A DNA stretch of 27,529 bases from CAYWMD01 sp964458575 (GTDB taxonomy: Bacteria > Verrucomicrobiota > Verrucomicrobiia > Limisphaerales > JADLHS01). The first letter of the stretch is position 1; each line of letters begins with the position of its first letter. Shown one piece after another: positions 16,906 through 24,544 of this stretch. Position numbers and translations under genes: made by a program. The stretch lies in the NCBI GenBank assembly GCA_964458575.1, contig CAYWMD010000079.1:1-27529 (forward strand). Direction: 5' to 3'. A model generated the notes under the pieces. It saw only the letters and a list, made by a program, of their open reading frames with translations, was not told where the DNA came from and ran no database searches.

Positions 16906-19900
16906 TTACTTCGGCCAAAGTTTAACGCCAGCGAGTTCGATCAATTCTACGTCGCTCGCCGGGCCTGACACGATGGGCGACTTGCGGTTCGACAGATCAA
17001 TTTCAAAACTGGCGCGGTCGTTCTTGGCACGGACGAGAAGGTTGCCGGCTTGCAGCGATTTCCCGTTGCAAAACCACACGCGCTCGGGTTGCCCCTCGGC
17101 AGCGAAGCGGATGAGACACAGATCGCCATCGAGTCGCGCGCCGGTTTCCTTCTGAACGAGCACGGTTTCGCCCGAGGCGGATGCGCCTTCCACATCGCGC
17201 GAGAGGAAAACGTCCCAGCGTCCATCGGCCAGCCGCACTTCGATGCCCACGTCTGAATCCGGACACGGGCTGCCTTGCGTGTCGTGAAGTTCCAAGCGCC
17301 GGATCGCAGTGAGGTTGGGTTTCGCCTGCCAGGGTTCTAAAACGCTTGCGAAGGTGGAAGCCAGGGACCGCTGCCCAGCTTCACGGCGAACTAACACGGT
17401 GGGAATCCACGCCTCGTTATTCGTGCCATAAAGACCCGCTTCCACCCACGATTCGGCCAGGTCCACTTGCGCGCCGCGGGTCAGGTCGGTGTGACGCAGA
17501 TGCACTTTGCTCGATGGTGGCAGGTATCGCCAGTAATCTTCGACGTTCCAATCCGCGCTCCAGCCTTCCGCAGGTTGGGCGTCGCGCCGGAAATTGCGCA
17601 TCACCTGGCTATAGCTCGTTACCTCGACCGGCACGGGCGAAAGGCCCTGCGTTGCGAGTGTCCCAAAGTGGCCGTGCGAAAAGCGCGTGTGATTGGTGCC
17701 GCCGACCACGCGAAAGACATCGAGGAAATAGGAATCCTGTTCCGAAATGTCCACCAGCGCGAGCGTTCGTTCGAATTGCTGCCCACCGACTAGCCTGCGT
17801 GCGGAGGCGCGCACGGTGTGGAATTGTTTTCCGTCGAACCACAGCGTCGTTTTTCCGGAGCCGGGCTTGGTGTCCTGCCCATCAACCGACACCGTGTTGT
17901 GCGCCGCCGTCTGCGTGTACCAACGTGCCCGCGGCGACATCCACCCGCCGTACTGCACCGGCGGATAGCCGAAGTCGGGCAGGAGATCCAGCCCCTTGGC
18001 GAACAGGCCGATGGTCATCCCGTCCGCGTGGCCGTGCCGCTCGCCGGAATCATAATCCAGCCACGCGGCGCGCGCGTTCGGGCCTTCGCCGGAGCGCAGG
18101 ATGGCCAGACACCATTCGGTTTTGTTCACGCTGGGCAGTTTGATTTCCGCGCCGTGCTCCGCGATGACTTTGGCGACGTTCGTTTGGAAAGCAGCCGGGC
18201 TTGCGGCGAACAAATCGTAGGGCAATCCGGCAGTCGTCGAGTTGTTTGCTCCATAAAGAACGCGGACAAAATCCTTGTCGCCGGTCGCCTTGTAGAGTTC
18301 CCAGAAAAACGCGTAAGCTGACGGACTGATGCCGTTGTTGCTGGAGAAGGCAACTCCGGCGTAGCTCGGATTTCTCCCCGCAAACCCGCCCGTGTCGCCG
18401 CTGCGCGGGTAATATTGACCGAGACACCAGGTGTCCAAATGAAACCGGAACATCGCGTGCAAGCGTGGATGCCGGCGCACCATTTCACGAATGAAATCCG
18501 GATCGCTGCGGGCATACCAGTTCAGCAATTCGGCGATTTCGCGCGGGCCAATGGTCGCGTAGCCAGCCAGACCTTTCTCGCCCGTGACGCCGTCCACCGC
18601 CGTGGCCTTCGTGATCATTTTGTCCAGGAGCGACAAGATGAGGTTGCGATTGCCCGGCCAGCCCAGCACCGTGTGCAGGGTCGTGATCGTCACGTCCGTG
18701 GCCGGGTAATTCGATTCGATCTTCGGACGGTTGTTGAGTGTGTCGCGGAAAATCCGTTTCTCAATGTTCTGCTGAATGTCGGCGAAGGATGACTTGGGAT
18801 TGGCGAGTTTGTGTTCCGCCGCTTTCGCCGCGAGGAATTTCACCAGGGCAGCGTCGCGCGGCAGCGCTTCGAAGATTGCGTCGTAAGCCAGCGCGAGGTC
18901 GTAAACTTCCACACACGCGTCGTGCCAGGTGGAAACGTAGCCCGAGCGCGGCGGGCCTTCATACATCACGCCTTCCTTGCCGAAGTCCATCGTCGGATAA
19001 AGATCCGCAATGCGGTCGAGCAAAACGGCGGCCTTGTGCGCATACGCGGCATCGCCGGTCGCGACGTAAGCGGCGGCAAGATTGTGCACGCCAGCCACGA
19101 TGGCCTGTTTCCATTGGCCGAAAATCAGGTAGGCGTTGATGAAGCGCCAGCGTTTGCCGTCCGCCATATAACCATCGCCGTCGTCCACGCCAAACTTGTG
19201 CCGCGGGTCCGCCGGGTCGGGATGCTCCGTGTTGAACAACAAAGAACGGTCGGCGCGCCGGGGATCGAACACGTTCTGTTCATCCAGGCCAGAGCGATAA
19301 AACTTCGCGAAGTCATTCTTCGGGAAAAGTTCCTGGCATCGCGGACAGCGCATCTTCCACGGAGTCTTGAGCGCGTCAGGTCGCCATTCATACATCGGCA
19401 CGGATTGCTTGCACGAAGGACAATGGCCGTCGGACCAAACCATCCACGAGCGTTTGATCGTATTGCCGAACATCAAGTGCCAAAGCTCGTCGTCGGACAT
19501 TTCCATCCACGGTCTGGCCGCCGCGACCAGCGAATCACGAATTGCCGCGGCCCAAGTCTGTTCCCGGGCATTGGTCCGCGCGTGAGCGACGAGTTCGCCG
19601 GGGAAAAAGGCGCTGGCGGTCTTGGGCGGTTGGGGAGCGTGCTTCAGATTTTCATCAAGCCAGTCGTAGGCCGCTTCCCGCTGCGCTTTGGGAAATTTGT
19701 GCGGGCCGTCGGCGAAGCGCCAGGTGATCGCGTTGCTCGCGCCGTAAAGTGTGTAAACGTTCTGCACGTCCTTCATCAGATCGTCCAGGTTGTCCGTGCG
19801 CGGAAAAATCGCGTCGCCGGTCGTGTACCACACGAACAGTTTGCGCGGAGCGGCGAGGGCCAAAACGTGCTGCCAGTCGAAGGGAATGCTCGCCACTTCC

Positions 19901-20799
19901 GGCAGATAAAGGCCGAGTTGCGGGATAAGCGGCGTGAGATGCGACCAGCGCTCCGGCTTGGGATCGGACCGAAACGTCGTGAATCCGCAGCTCGCCACCG
20001 CCGCCACGATACGCGGATCAAAGGCCCTGGCGAACAACGTTCCGTACGCGCCGTGCGAGTGGCCGATACTGCCAATTCGATTTGGATCTACGAACGGCAG
20101 CGTCTCCAGGTAGTCAATCACGCGGCCCACGTCCCAATTCATCTTGCCCATGCAAGACCACGCGGGATGCTTGCGGAAAAAAGTGATGTTGTTGTCGTAA
20201 GGTTGCTTTCCCTTGGTGATGCGCTCGCCGAAACCGATCACATCCAGCGCGATGCAGACGTAACCGCGCTTCACCAGCTCCGGCGCAAACGCCATTTCGG
20301 GATCGCCGCTGATGCCGCAGATTTCGTCCTTTCCTTGCGGCATGGTTTGATGCAGGCAAAGCATCGCGGGTATGCGCGGCACGGCGCGCTTTTTCGGCAC
20401 GAGCAGGTAGGCGGGTATCCAATCGTCCGGCTCGGTCTTGATCTTGATATGTCGCCGCGTGTAGCCGTCCAATTCCTCCACGCCCAACTCTCGCACTTCC
20501 AGCAGCGGCGGCTTCACGATCTCGGGCTTGCCAAGAATCTGCTGGATCGTCGAAGCGAATTGCTGCCGCTTCACCTCCCACGCCGCGACTGACGTGATTC
20601 GATTGGCGCCTTCGCCGAGGAGCGGGACTAAATCGCTCCGGCCCGATTGGTCGGTGTGCAGTTCGGGTTTCTGCCAAGTTTCGATCTGTCGCCATTCGTC
20701 CCATTTGTGACCTTCCCAGGCGAGGAGGGTGGACGCCGACAACTGAACGAACCCGAGTATCAGCAGCCAACTAAGGTAGGGCGGAGCATTATGTTTCAC
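16906..20799 (-). CDS. Exported acetylxylan-esterase-like hydrolase fused to a heparinase II/III-like domain
   Basis: The product is 1297 residues from a GTG at 20799; a TTG three codons upstream is equally possible. A signal peptide (YLSWLLILGFVQLSASTLLA) directs export. Residues about 20-385 are an alpha/beta hydrolase of the dienelactone/acetylxylan-esterase type: nucleophile Ser248 in GHSHG, an Asp in TTGDAIFPR and a His in ADGPHKFPK. Residues 460-488 hold two CxxC pairs (Cys460/463 and Cys485/488), a zinc-ribbon-like module. Residues about 500-1297 resemble an alpha/alpha-toroid followed by a beta domain of heparinase II/III-like lyases (LDYDSGERHGHADGMTIGLF, TAAHNTVSVDGQD). The likely role is to deacylate and then cleave an acidic polysaccharide. 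It begins 34 bases after the AlgJ-like gene, so the O-acetylation genes are probably in the same transcript. Confidence 0.86.
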   Translation of the reverse strand: MKHNAPPYLSWLLILGFVQLSASTLLAWEGHKWDEWRQIETWQKPELHTDQSGRSDLVPLLGEGANRITSVAAWEVKRQQFASTIQQILGKPEIVKPPLLEVRELGVEELDGYTRRHIKIKTEPDDWIPAYLLVPKKRAVPRIPAMLCLHQTMPQGKDEICGISGDPEMAFAPELVKRGYVCIALDVIGFGERITKGKQPYDNNITFFRKHPAWSCMGKMNWDVGRVIDYLETLPFVDPNRIGSIGHSHGAYGTLFARAFDPRIVAAVASCGFTTFRSDPKPERWSHLTPLIPQLGLYLPEVASIPFDWQHVLALAAPRKLFVWYTTGDAIFPRTDNLDDLMKDVQNVYTLYGASNAITWRFADGPHKFPKAQREAAYDWLDENLKHAPQPPKTASAFFPGELVAHARTNAREQTWAAAIRDSLVAAARPWMEMSDDELWHLMFGNTIKRSWMVWSDGHCPSCKQSVPMYEWRPDALKTPWKMRCPRCQELFPKNDFAKFYRSGLDEQNVFDPRRADRSLLFNTEHPDPADPRHKFGVDDGDGYMADGKRWRFINAYLIFGQWKQAIVAGVHNLAAAYVATGDAAYAHKAAVLLDRIADLYPTMDFGKEGVMYEGPPRSGYVSTWHDACVEVYDLALAYDAIFEALPRDAALVKFLAAKAAEHKLANPKSSFADIQQNIEKRIFRDTLNNRPKIESNYPATDVTITTLHTVLGWPGNRNLILSLLDKMITKATAVDGVTGEKGLAGYATIGPREIAELLNWYARSDPDFIREMVRRHPRLHAMFRFHLDTWCLGQYYPRSGDTGGFAGRNPSYAGVAFSSNNGISPSAYAFFWELYKATGDKDFVRVLYGANNSTTAGLPYDLFAASPAAFQTNVAKVIAEHGAEIKLPSVNKTEWCLAILRSGEGPNARAAWLDYDSGERHGHADGMTIGLFAKGLDLLPDFGYPPVQYGGWMSPRARWYTQTAAHNTVSVDGQDTKPGSGKTTLWFDGKQFHTVRASARRLVGGQQFERTLALVDISEQDSYFLDVFRVVGGTNHTRFSHGHFGTLATQGLSPVPVEVTSYSQVMRNFRRDAQPAEGWSADWNVEDYWRYLPPSSKVHLRHTDLTRGAQVDLAESWVEAGLYGTNNEAWIPTVLVRREAGQRSLASTFASVLEPWQAKPNLTAIRRLELHDTQGSPCPDSDVGIEVRLADGRWDVFLSRDVEGASASGETVLVQKETGARLDGDLCLIRFAAEGQPERVWFCNGKSLQAGNLLVRAKNDRASFEIDLSNRKSPIVSGPASDVELIELAGVKLWPK

Positions 20800-20833
20800 G
20801 GAGGTCAAGATTCTGAAGTTCCAGGTGGCTTGT

Positions 20834-22360
20834 TCAATCCAATTTCAAGGGCAACGGCACGTCTTCCCAACCTTGCGCGCCCAGGGCGATGTCGCGTTCG
20901 ACGAACTCCCAGATGACGACTTTCTTGCCTTCGAGGATTTCCGGATTGGTGCTCAACTTCCGCCGCACGTCGGTCGAAGCGCCACCGTCGCTCACGATTG
21001 CATCCACCGGCGCCTTCAACGCGAGAGCGAGGTGGGAAATGAAACCCGCCGAGCCGGGAAGGAGACGCTTTGTGCCCGATTTCTCTCTTGGTGTGGTGGC
21101 TGCGGTTAGCGCGTGGCGCAATTCGTCACTTGCATCGGAGCGCGGATTGTCCCAATCCGTAGCGGCCTGAAAACCGGGCGTGCCGCTCGCCCCGTGGGAC
21201 AAATGGCCGGGGCTTTCCTGCGGGAGGCTATCCTCTTGTCCCACGGGGCGAGTTGAGGACAACTCGCCCTCCGAACTCGCCGGCGCTTCGCCCAGCGATT
21301 GTGGTTCTGGAAATTGATAGATCCGGCAAAAACTGTCGCCGAGAACGAGCACCGAAGTTCCCTGTCCGGGAAAACGGTAAGTGCCGGGCCGATCGGCGGG
21401 CGAGGGCACCAGCAGTCCGCCGGCGGCGTCGAGCACCTGCTGGCAGTCGACTCGCTCCGCCGGGAAGGCTGCGCGTAGGCCGGGGATTTGCATCATGTCG
21501 AGAATGTCGCCCCAGCGCGTGACGGAAGCCGGCCGAACTTGGAATTCGATCGCCGGCTCAGGAGCGAGTTTGAGTTCGCGCAATTGGTTCGCGACGACCT
21601 GTGCCGCGAGTTGCGCACCGCGTGGTGTCCAGTGGGTGTCTTGGGCGAGATAAAGGTCAGACGTGTCCGACGCTCCACTCCGACGCGTTTCATCGAAAGC
21701 AGCGAATAAGTCCACCGTCTCGACGTCGTGCCGCCGTAAATGATCAAGCAACTCCAATGTTGGCGAGCGCACTTCTTTGTCCGCGGCGCGGCGAGTCAGT
21801 TTATCCGGATAAACGCTCGGCTTGCCGGGAATGGGAACAACGACGAGCGCGATGCCGCGCTCCTTGAGTTGGTCGCGGAAACGCACGATGGCCCGCTCGA
21901 CACTCTCGCAATGAGAAAGGCGCGGCGCGTCACCCCTTCTCCCAGCGGGAGAGGGCTGGGGTGAGGGAGAACTGGGCGACTCTTTCATGCCTACGCTTTC
22001 ACCCTCACCCTTCCCTCTCCCTCTAGGGAGAGGGGACTCGATCAAATAACGAACGTCAGGCCGGTAGAACAACCATCGGTCACGTCCGAGGACGCCTTTC
22101 GACCCGGTGTCATGCAAGGTCGCGAAAAGCAGCTGTTGCGTTTCGGGTCGGAGCTTTTGTTGAAACCACGATTTCTCCTCCAGCGTGTGCTCGAACTGGC
22201 GAAGATTCTTCGCCGTGGGCCGCTGCCGAAACACGTCGGTGAATTGGACGCGTTCGCCGCGCGCAAGTTCCAGACAGGTTTGCGTGATCGGCACCGCCGC
22301 GATCACGGCCAGAAAGCCGACGACCAGCGCCAGTTCACTTTTGCGATGGGAAGTCGGCAT
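20834..22360 (-). CDS. AlgJ/AlgX-like O-acetyltransferase partner carrying two in-frame repeat insertions
   Basis: From the ATG at 22360 the product is 508 residues; the frame open to 22480 lies inside the MBOAT gene. A membrane anchor (LALVVGFLAVIAAVPITQ) is followed by an SGNH-hydrolase-like domain typical of AlgJ/AlgX: WLFY, IPGKPSVYPDKL, DTHW (Asp241 to His243) and GDSF (Ser343). This partner is expected to accept acetyl from the MBOAT protein and pass it to the polysaccharide in the periplasm. Two segments look foreign: about residues 107-144 (SPSSPSPQPSPAGRRG) and about 363-409 (TDWDNPRSD). Both are translated palindromic repeats and the frame is kept through them. The gene starts 2 bases after the MBOAT stop, so the pair is clearly one operon. 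Whether the protein still works is unknown, but all catalytic motifs are intact. Confidence 0.88.
   Translation of the reverse strand: MPTSHRKSELALVVGFLAVIAAVPITQTCLELARGERVQFTDVFRQRPTAKNLRQFEHTLEEKSWFQQKLRPETQQLLFATLHDTGSKGVLGRDRWLFYRPDVRYLIESPLPRGRGKGEGESVGMKESPSSPSPQPSPAGRRGDAPRLSHCESVERAIVRFRDQLKERGIALVVVPIPGKPSVYPDKLTRRAADKEVRSPTLELLDHLRRHDVETVDLFAAFDETRRSGASDTSDLYLAQDTHWTPRGAQLAAQVVANQLRELKLAPEPAIEFQVRPASVTRWGDILDMMQIPGLRAAFPAERVDCQQVLDAAGGLLVPSPADRPGTYRFPGQGTSVLVLGDSFCRIYQFPEPQSLGEAPASSEGELSSTRPVGQEDSLPQESPGHLSHGASGTPGFQAATDWDNPRSDASDELRHALTAATTPREKSGTKRLLPGSAGFISHLALALKAPVDAIVSDGGASTDVRRKLSTNPEILEGKKVVIWEFVERDIALGAQGWEDVPLPLKLD
21136..21274. repeat. Nested palindromic element inside the AlgJ-like coding region
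   Basis: It starts with CGGAGCGCG and ends CGCCCTCCG, like the 16821-16895 element with one mismatch. The first 31 bases match the reverse complement of 16865-16895 at 29 positions, and 21248-21267 matches 16827-16846 exactly in reverse orientation. Between these lies a further 17-bp perfect inverted repeat (21186-21202 with 21236-21252, GTGGGACAA/TTGTCCCAC core) that the shorter element lacks. Confidence 0.8.
21931..22035. repeat. CCCTCACCC/CTCTCCC palindromic repeat inside the AlgJ-like coding region
   Basis: Two G/C-rich hairpins face each other: one near 21935-21957 and CCCTCTCCCT-CT-AGGGAGAGGG near 22012-22033. GTGAGGGAGA and ACCCTCACCC lie inside them. This is the same family as the intergenic element at 23798-23954. 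It translates in frame without a stop. Confidence 0.75.
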
Positions 22361-22362
22361 GG

Positions 22363-23769
22363 TCAGAACTGAAAATAGAGGAACGGGTTGAACGCCTGCG
22401 AGAACATCACGCACAGCGCGAACACAAACAATGGCAGCAGCACCGCCGTTCGCGGCCAGGTTTGCGGTTGGAGCGACCATTCATGCGCCTGCACGCGTTG
22501 GAAAACAAACACCGCGCAAATCACCATGACCACGACGTGGAAGCGCCCATAGATGTCGGCGGCCAGCAGGGCGGAAGTGCTGGTGGTGGGAGCGACTCCA
22601 AACATCGCGCCGAAGTATTGCAGGGCAGCGGTCAGATTGTCCGCGCGGAACAAAACCCATGAAAACAGCATGAGCAAAAACGTGAACGCGATGCGGAATC
22701 CATGCGGCAACGCATGGTAAACGCTCTCCTTGCCGCGCCACCGCTCGTATCCGAGCAACAGGCCGTGATACGCGCCCCACACAATGAAGTTCCATTTCGC
22801 CCCGTGCCACAGGCCGCCGAGCAGCATCACCACGGCGAGGTTGATGTAGGTGCGCGTCGGGCCTTTGCGATTCCCGCCGAGCGGGTAGTAGAGATAATCG
22901 CGCAGCACGCTCGACAGTGAGATGTGCCAGCGTCGCCACAGGTCGGTGATGCTTTCGGCGCGGTACGGTGCGTCAAAGTTTTTCAGGAATTCAAACCCCA
23001 GCATCCGACCCAGTCCGACCGCCATGTCCGAGTAGCCGCAAAAGTCGAAGTAGATTTGGAATGCGTAGGCCAGCACGCCGAACCACGCATCAAACGTGCC
23101 GGGGTTTGCGGCGTTGAAAACGGCATCGGCCACATGGCCACAGGGGTTGGCCAGTAGAATTTTTTTGGCGAAACCGAGAACGAAAATGCACACGCCTGAC
23201 GCGAAACGTTGGACAGTGTGTTCGCGAAAGGCTAGTTGAGCGGCGAGCGTCTTGTACCGGATGATCGGCCCGGCCACGAGGTCGGGAAACAGCGACACAA
23301 ACGCCGAGAAGTCCGTGAAGGATTTCGCGGGGGTGGCGTGGCCGCGATAGAGATCAATGATGTAGGTCAGCGAGTGGAACGTGTAAAACGAAATGCCGAT
23401 GGGCAAAACAACCTTGAGCACGCGGAACGGCTCGGCCCCGACGAGGAGCAGAAGCTGGTTCAACGTTTCCGCCGAGAACATGTAGTATTTGAAGAAGCCG
23501 AGGAACGAGAGGTTGGTGACCACGCAGGCGGCGACGGCCATGCGTTGTTGGGCGCGGGTCGCTCCGGGGCGAGTAATGACCTTGCCCCAGATGAAATCCA
23601 TGACGGTGGTGGTCATCATCAGACACACGAACCACGGCTGCCACCAGCCGTAGAAAACGTAGCTGGCAATCGTGATCCAGAAATTCCGCCAGCGATACGG
23701 CAGGTTGAAATACACCAGCAGAAACAGCGGCAGGAAGTAGAAGACGAAGATGTGGGTGGTGAAGACCAT
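22363..23769 (-). CDS. MBOAT-family membrane O-acyltransferase (AlgI-like)
   Basis: The product is 468 residues with about ten or more hydrophobic helices. Family signatures are FFKYYMF, PIGISFYTFHSLTYIID, IYFDFCGYSDMAVGLGRMLG, RRWHISLSSVLRDYLYYPLGG and LGGLWHGAKWNF with His322, plus GAYHG with His335. In the AlgI/DltB group these residues face a channel through which acetyl groups move from a cytosolic donor to a periplasmic partner that acetylates the polysaccharide. Here the partner is the SGNH protein encoded directly downstream. The start is the ATG at 23769. The gap upstream (23770-24001) is filled mostly by an inverted repeat. The acceptor polysaccharide is not identifiable from this window, and no polymerase gene is present. 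Confidence 0.93.
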   Translation of the reverse strand: MVFTTHIFVFYFLPLFLLVYFNLPYRWRNFWITIASYVFYGWWQPWFVCLMMTTTVMDFIWGKVITRPGATRAQQRMAVAACVVTNLSFLGFFKYYMFSAETLNQLLLLVGAEPFRVLKVVLPIGISFYTFHSLTYIIDLYRGHATPAKSFTDFSAFVSLFPDLVAGPIIRYKTLAAQLAFREHTVQRFASGVCIFVLGFAKKILLANPCGHVADAVFNAANPGTFDAWFGVLAYAFQIYFDFCGYSDMAVGLGRMLGFEFLKNFDAPYRAESITDLWRRWHISLSSVLRDYLYYPLGGNRKGPTRTYINLAVVMLLGGLWHGAKWNFIVWGAYHGLLLGYERWRGKESVYHALPHGFRIAFTFLLMLFSWVLFRADNLTAALQYFGAMFGVAPTTSTSALLAADIYGRFHVVVMVICAVFVFQRVQAHEWSLQPQTWPRTAVLLPLFVFALCVMFSQAFNPFLYFQF

Positions 23770-23797
23770 GCCGGGGTGCTAGTTGTGGCCGTGGATT

Positions 23798-23954
23798 TCT
23801 CCCTCACCCCGACCCTCTCCCGCTGGGAGAGGGGGAATCGCACTCAGTCTCACAGGAAAACCTGCGACAGTTTTTGCCGGACGCCTGCCGGAAAATCCGA
23901 AACGCGGCGATTGCTGTTCCCTCTCCCGGCGGGAGAGGGTCAGGGTGAGGGAGA
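23798..23954. repeat. MITE-like inverted repeat element
   Basis: Terminal arms 23798-23833 and 23919-23954 are inverted copies with 34 of 36 positions matching. Each arm is itself a hairpin (CCTCTCCCG/CGGGAGAGG type). The core of about 85 bases has no open frame of note. It separates the membrane protein gene from the MBOAT gene within an otherwise tight gene run. It belongs to the same family as 21931-22035. Confidence 0.82.
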
Positions 23955-24001
23955 ACGGACACCCCGCAAACAGAACGTTGAAATATCCCCAGGTCATGTC
24001 G

Positions 24002-24544
24002 CTAGTAAGTCGTCGGATTCGTCCAAATCGCAAAGAAGCGGTTGGTTGCCGCAGGGAAGCAGTAATCCAGCGCGCCGCTCGGCGCCAGATCCTGCAACTC
24101 ATAATCCAATGCCATGCGATGCACCTCGCCGGCGACGAATTGGTCAAGCTTCCCGCCCAAGGGACTGTTGCCCCAGTCGGAATCCTTGATTTCCGAGCGC
24201 GGCATCCAAGGCTTGTAATGGCCCACGAAAATCTCATCGCCGGGTTTGAGCATGTATTTCCTTTCCGGGTCCTGACGATGGACCTTCACCACCTGATACT
24301 TCAAAACATAGGTGTAACGGTAAGCTCCCAGTTGAGGAAATTTCTCCGGTCGCTCGACGAGCTTGGCCGTCACTTCGATCCGTCCAAGTTTGCGGACCAT
24401 TTCGTCCTCGCCAGTTTGAACGCGATTGGCGAGCAGCCAAATTCCCGTCGCGAGAAAAATCGGCACCAGTAGTCCGCGCAACCGGCCCGGCCCGCCGTGA
24501 TATTGCCGCGGCGGAAACTCGGACTCGGTTTCAGCCTCCGACAT
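24002..24544 (-). CDS. Single-pass membrane protein of unknown function in the acetylation locus
   Basis: The product is 180 residues. A polar N-terminus (EAETESEFPPRQYHGGPGR) precedes one transmembrane segment (GLLVPIFLATGIWLLANRV, about residues 24-42). A mainly beta, Tyr-rich domain follows (YRYTYVLKYQVVKVHRQDP, FVGHYKPWMPR). It is probably exposed to the periplasm. I do not recognise the family. The start codon follows the stop of the PD40 gene with no intervening bases, so the two are transcribed and probably translated together. The position just before the MBOAT/AlgJ pair suggests an accessory role in polysaccharide acetylation or export; that is inference. Confidence 0.8.
   Translation of the reverse strand: MSEAETESEFPPRQYHGGPGRLRGLLVPIFLATGIWLLANRVQTGEDEMVRKLGRIEVTAKLVERPEKFPQLGAYRYTYVLKYQVVKVHRQDPERKYMLKPGDEIFVGHYKPWMPRSEIKDSDWGNSPLGGKLDQFVAGEVHRMALDYELQDLAPSGALDYCFPAATNRFFAIWTNPTTY

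Noticed and set aside
18811..20592. Plus-strand open frame of 593 codons
   Set aside because: It is opposite the esterase-heparinase gene, which has clear motifs. The composition of the plus-strand frame is that of an antisense shadow.
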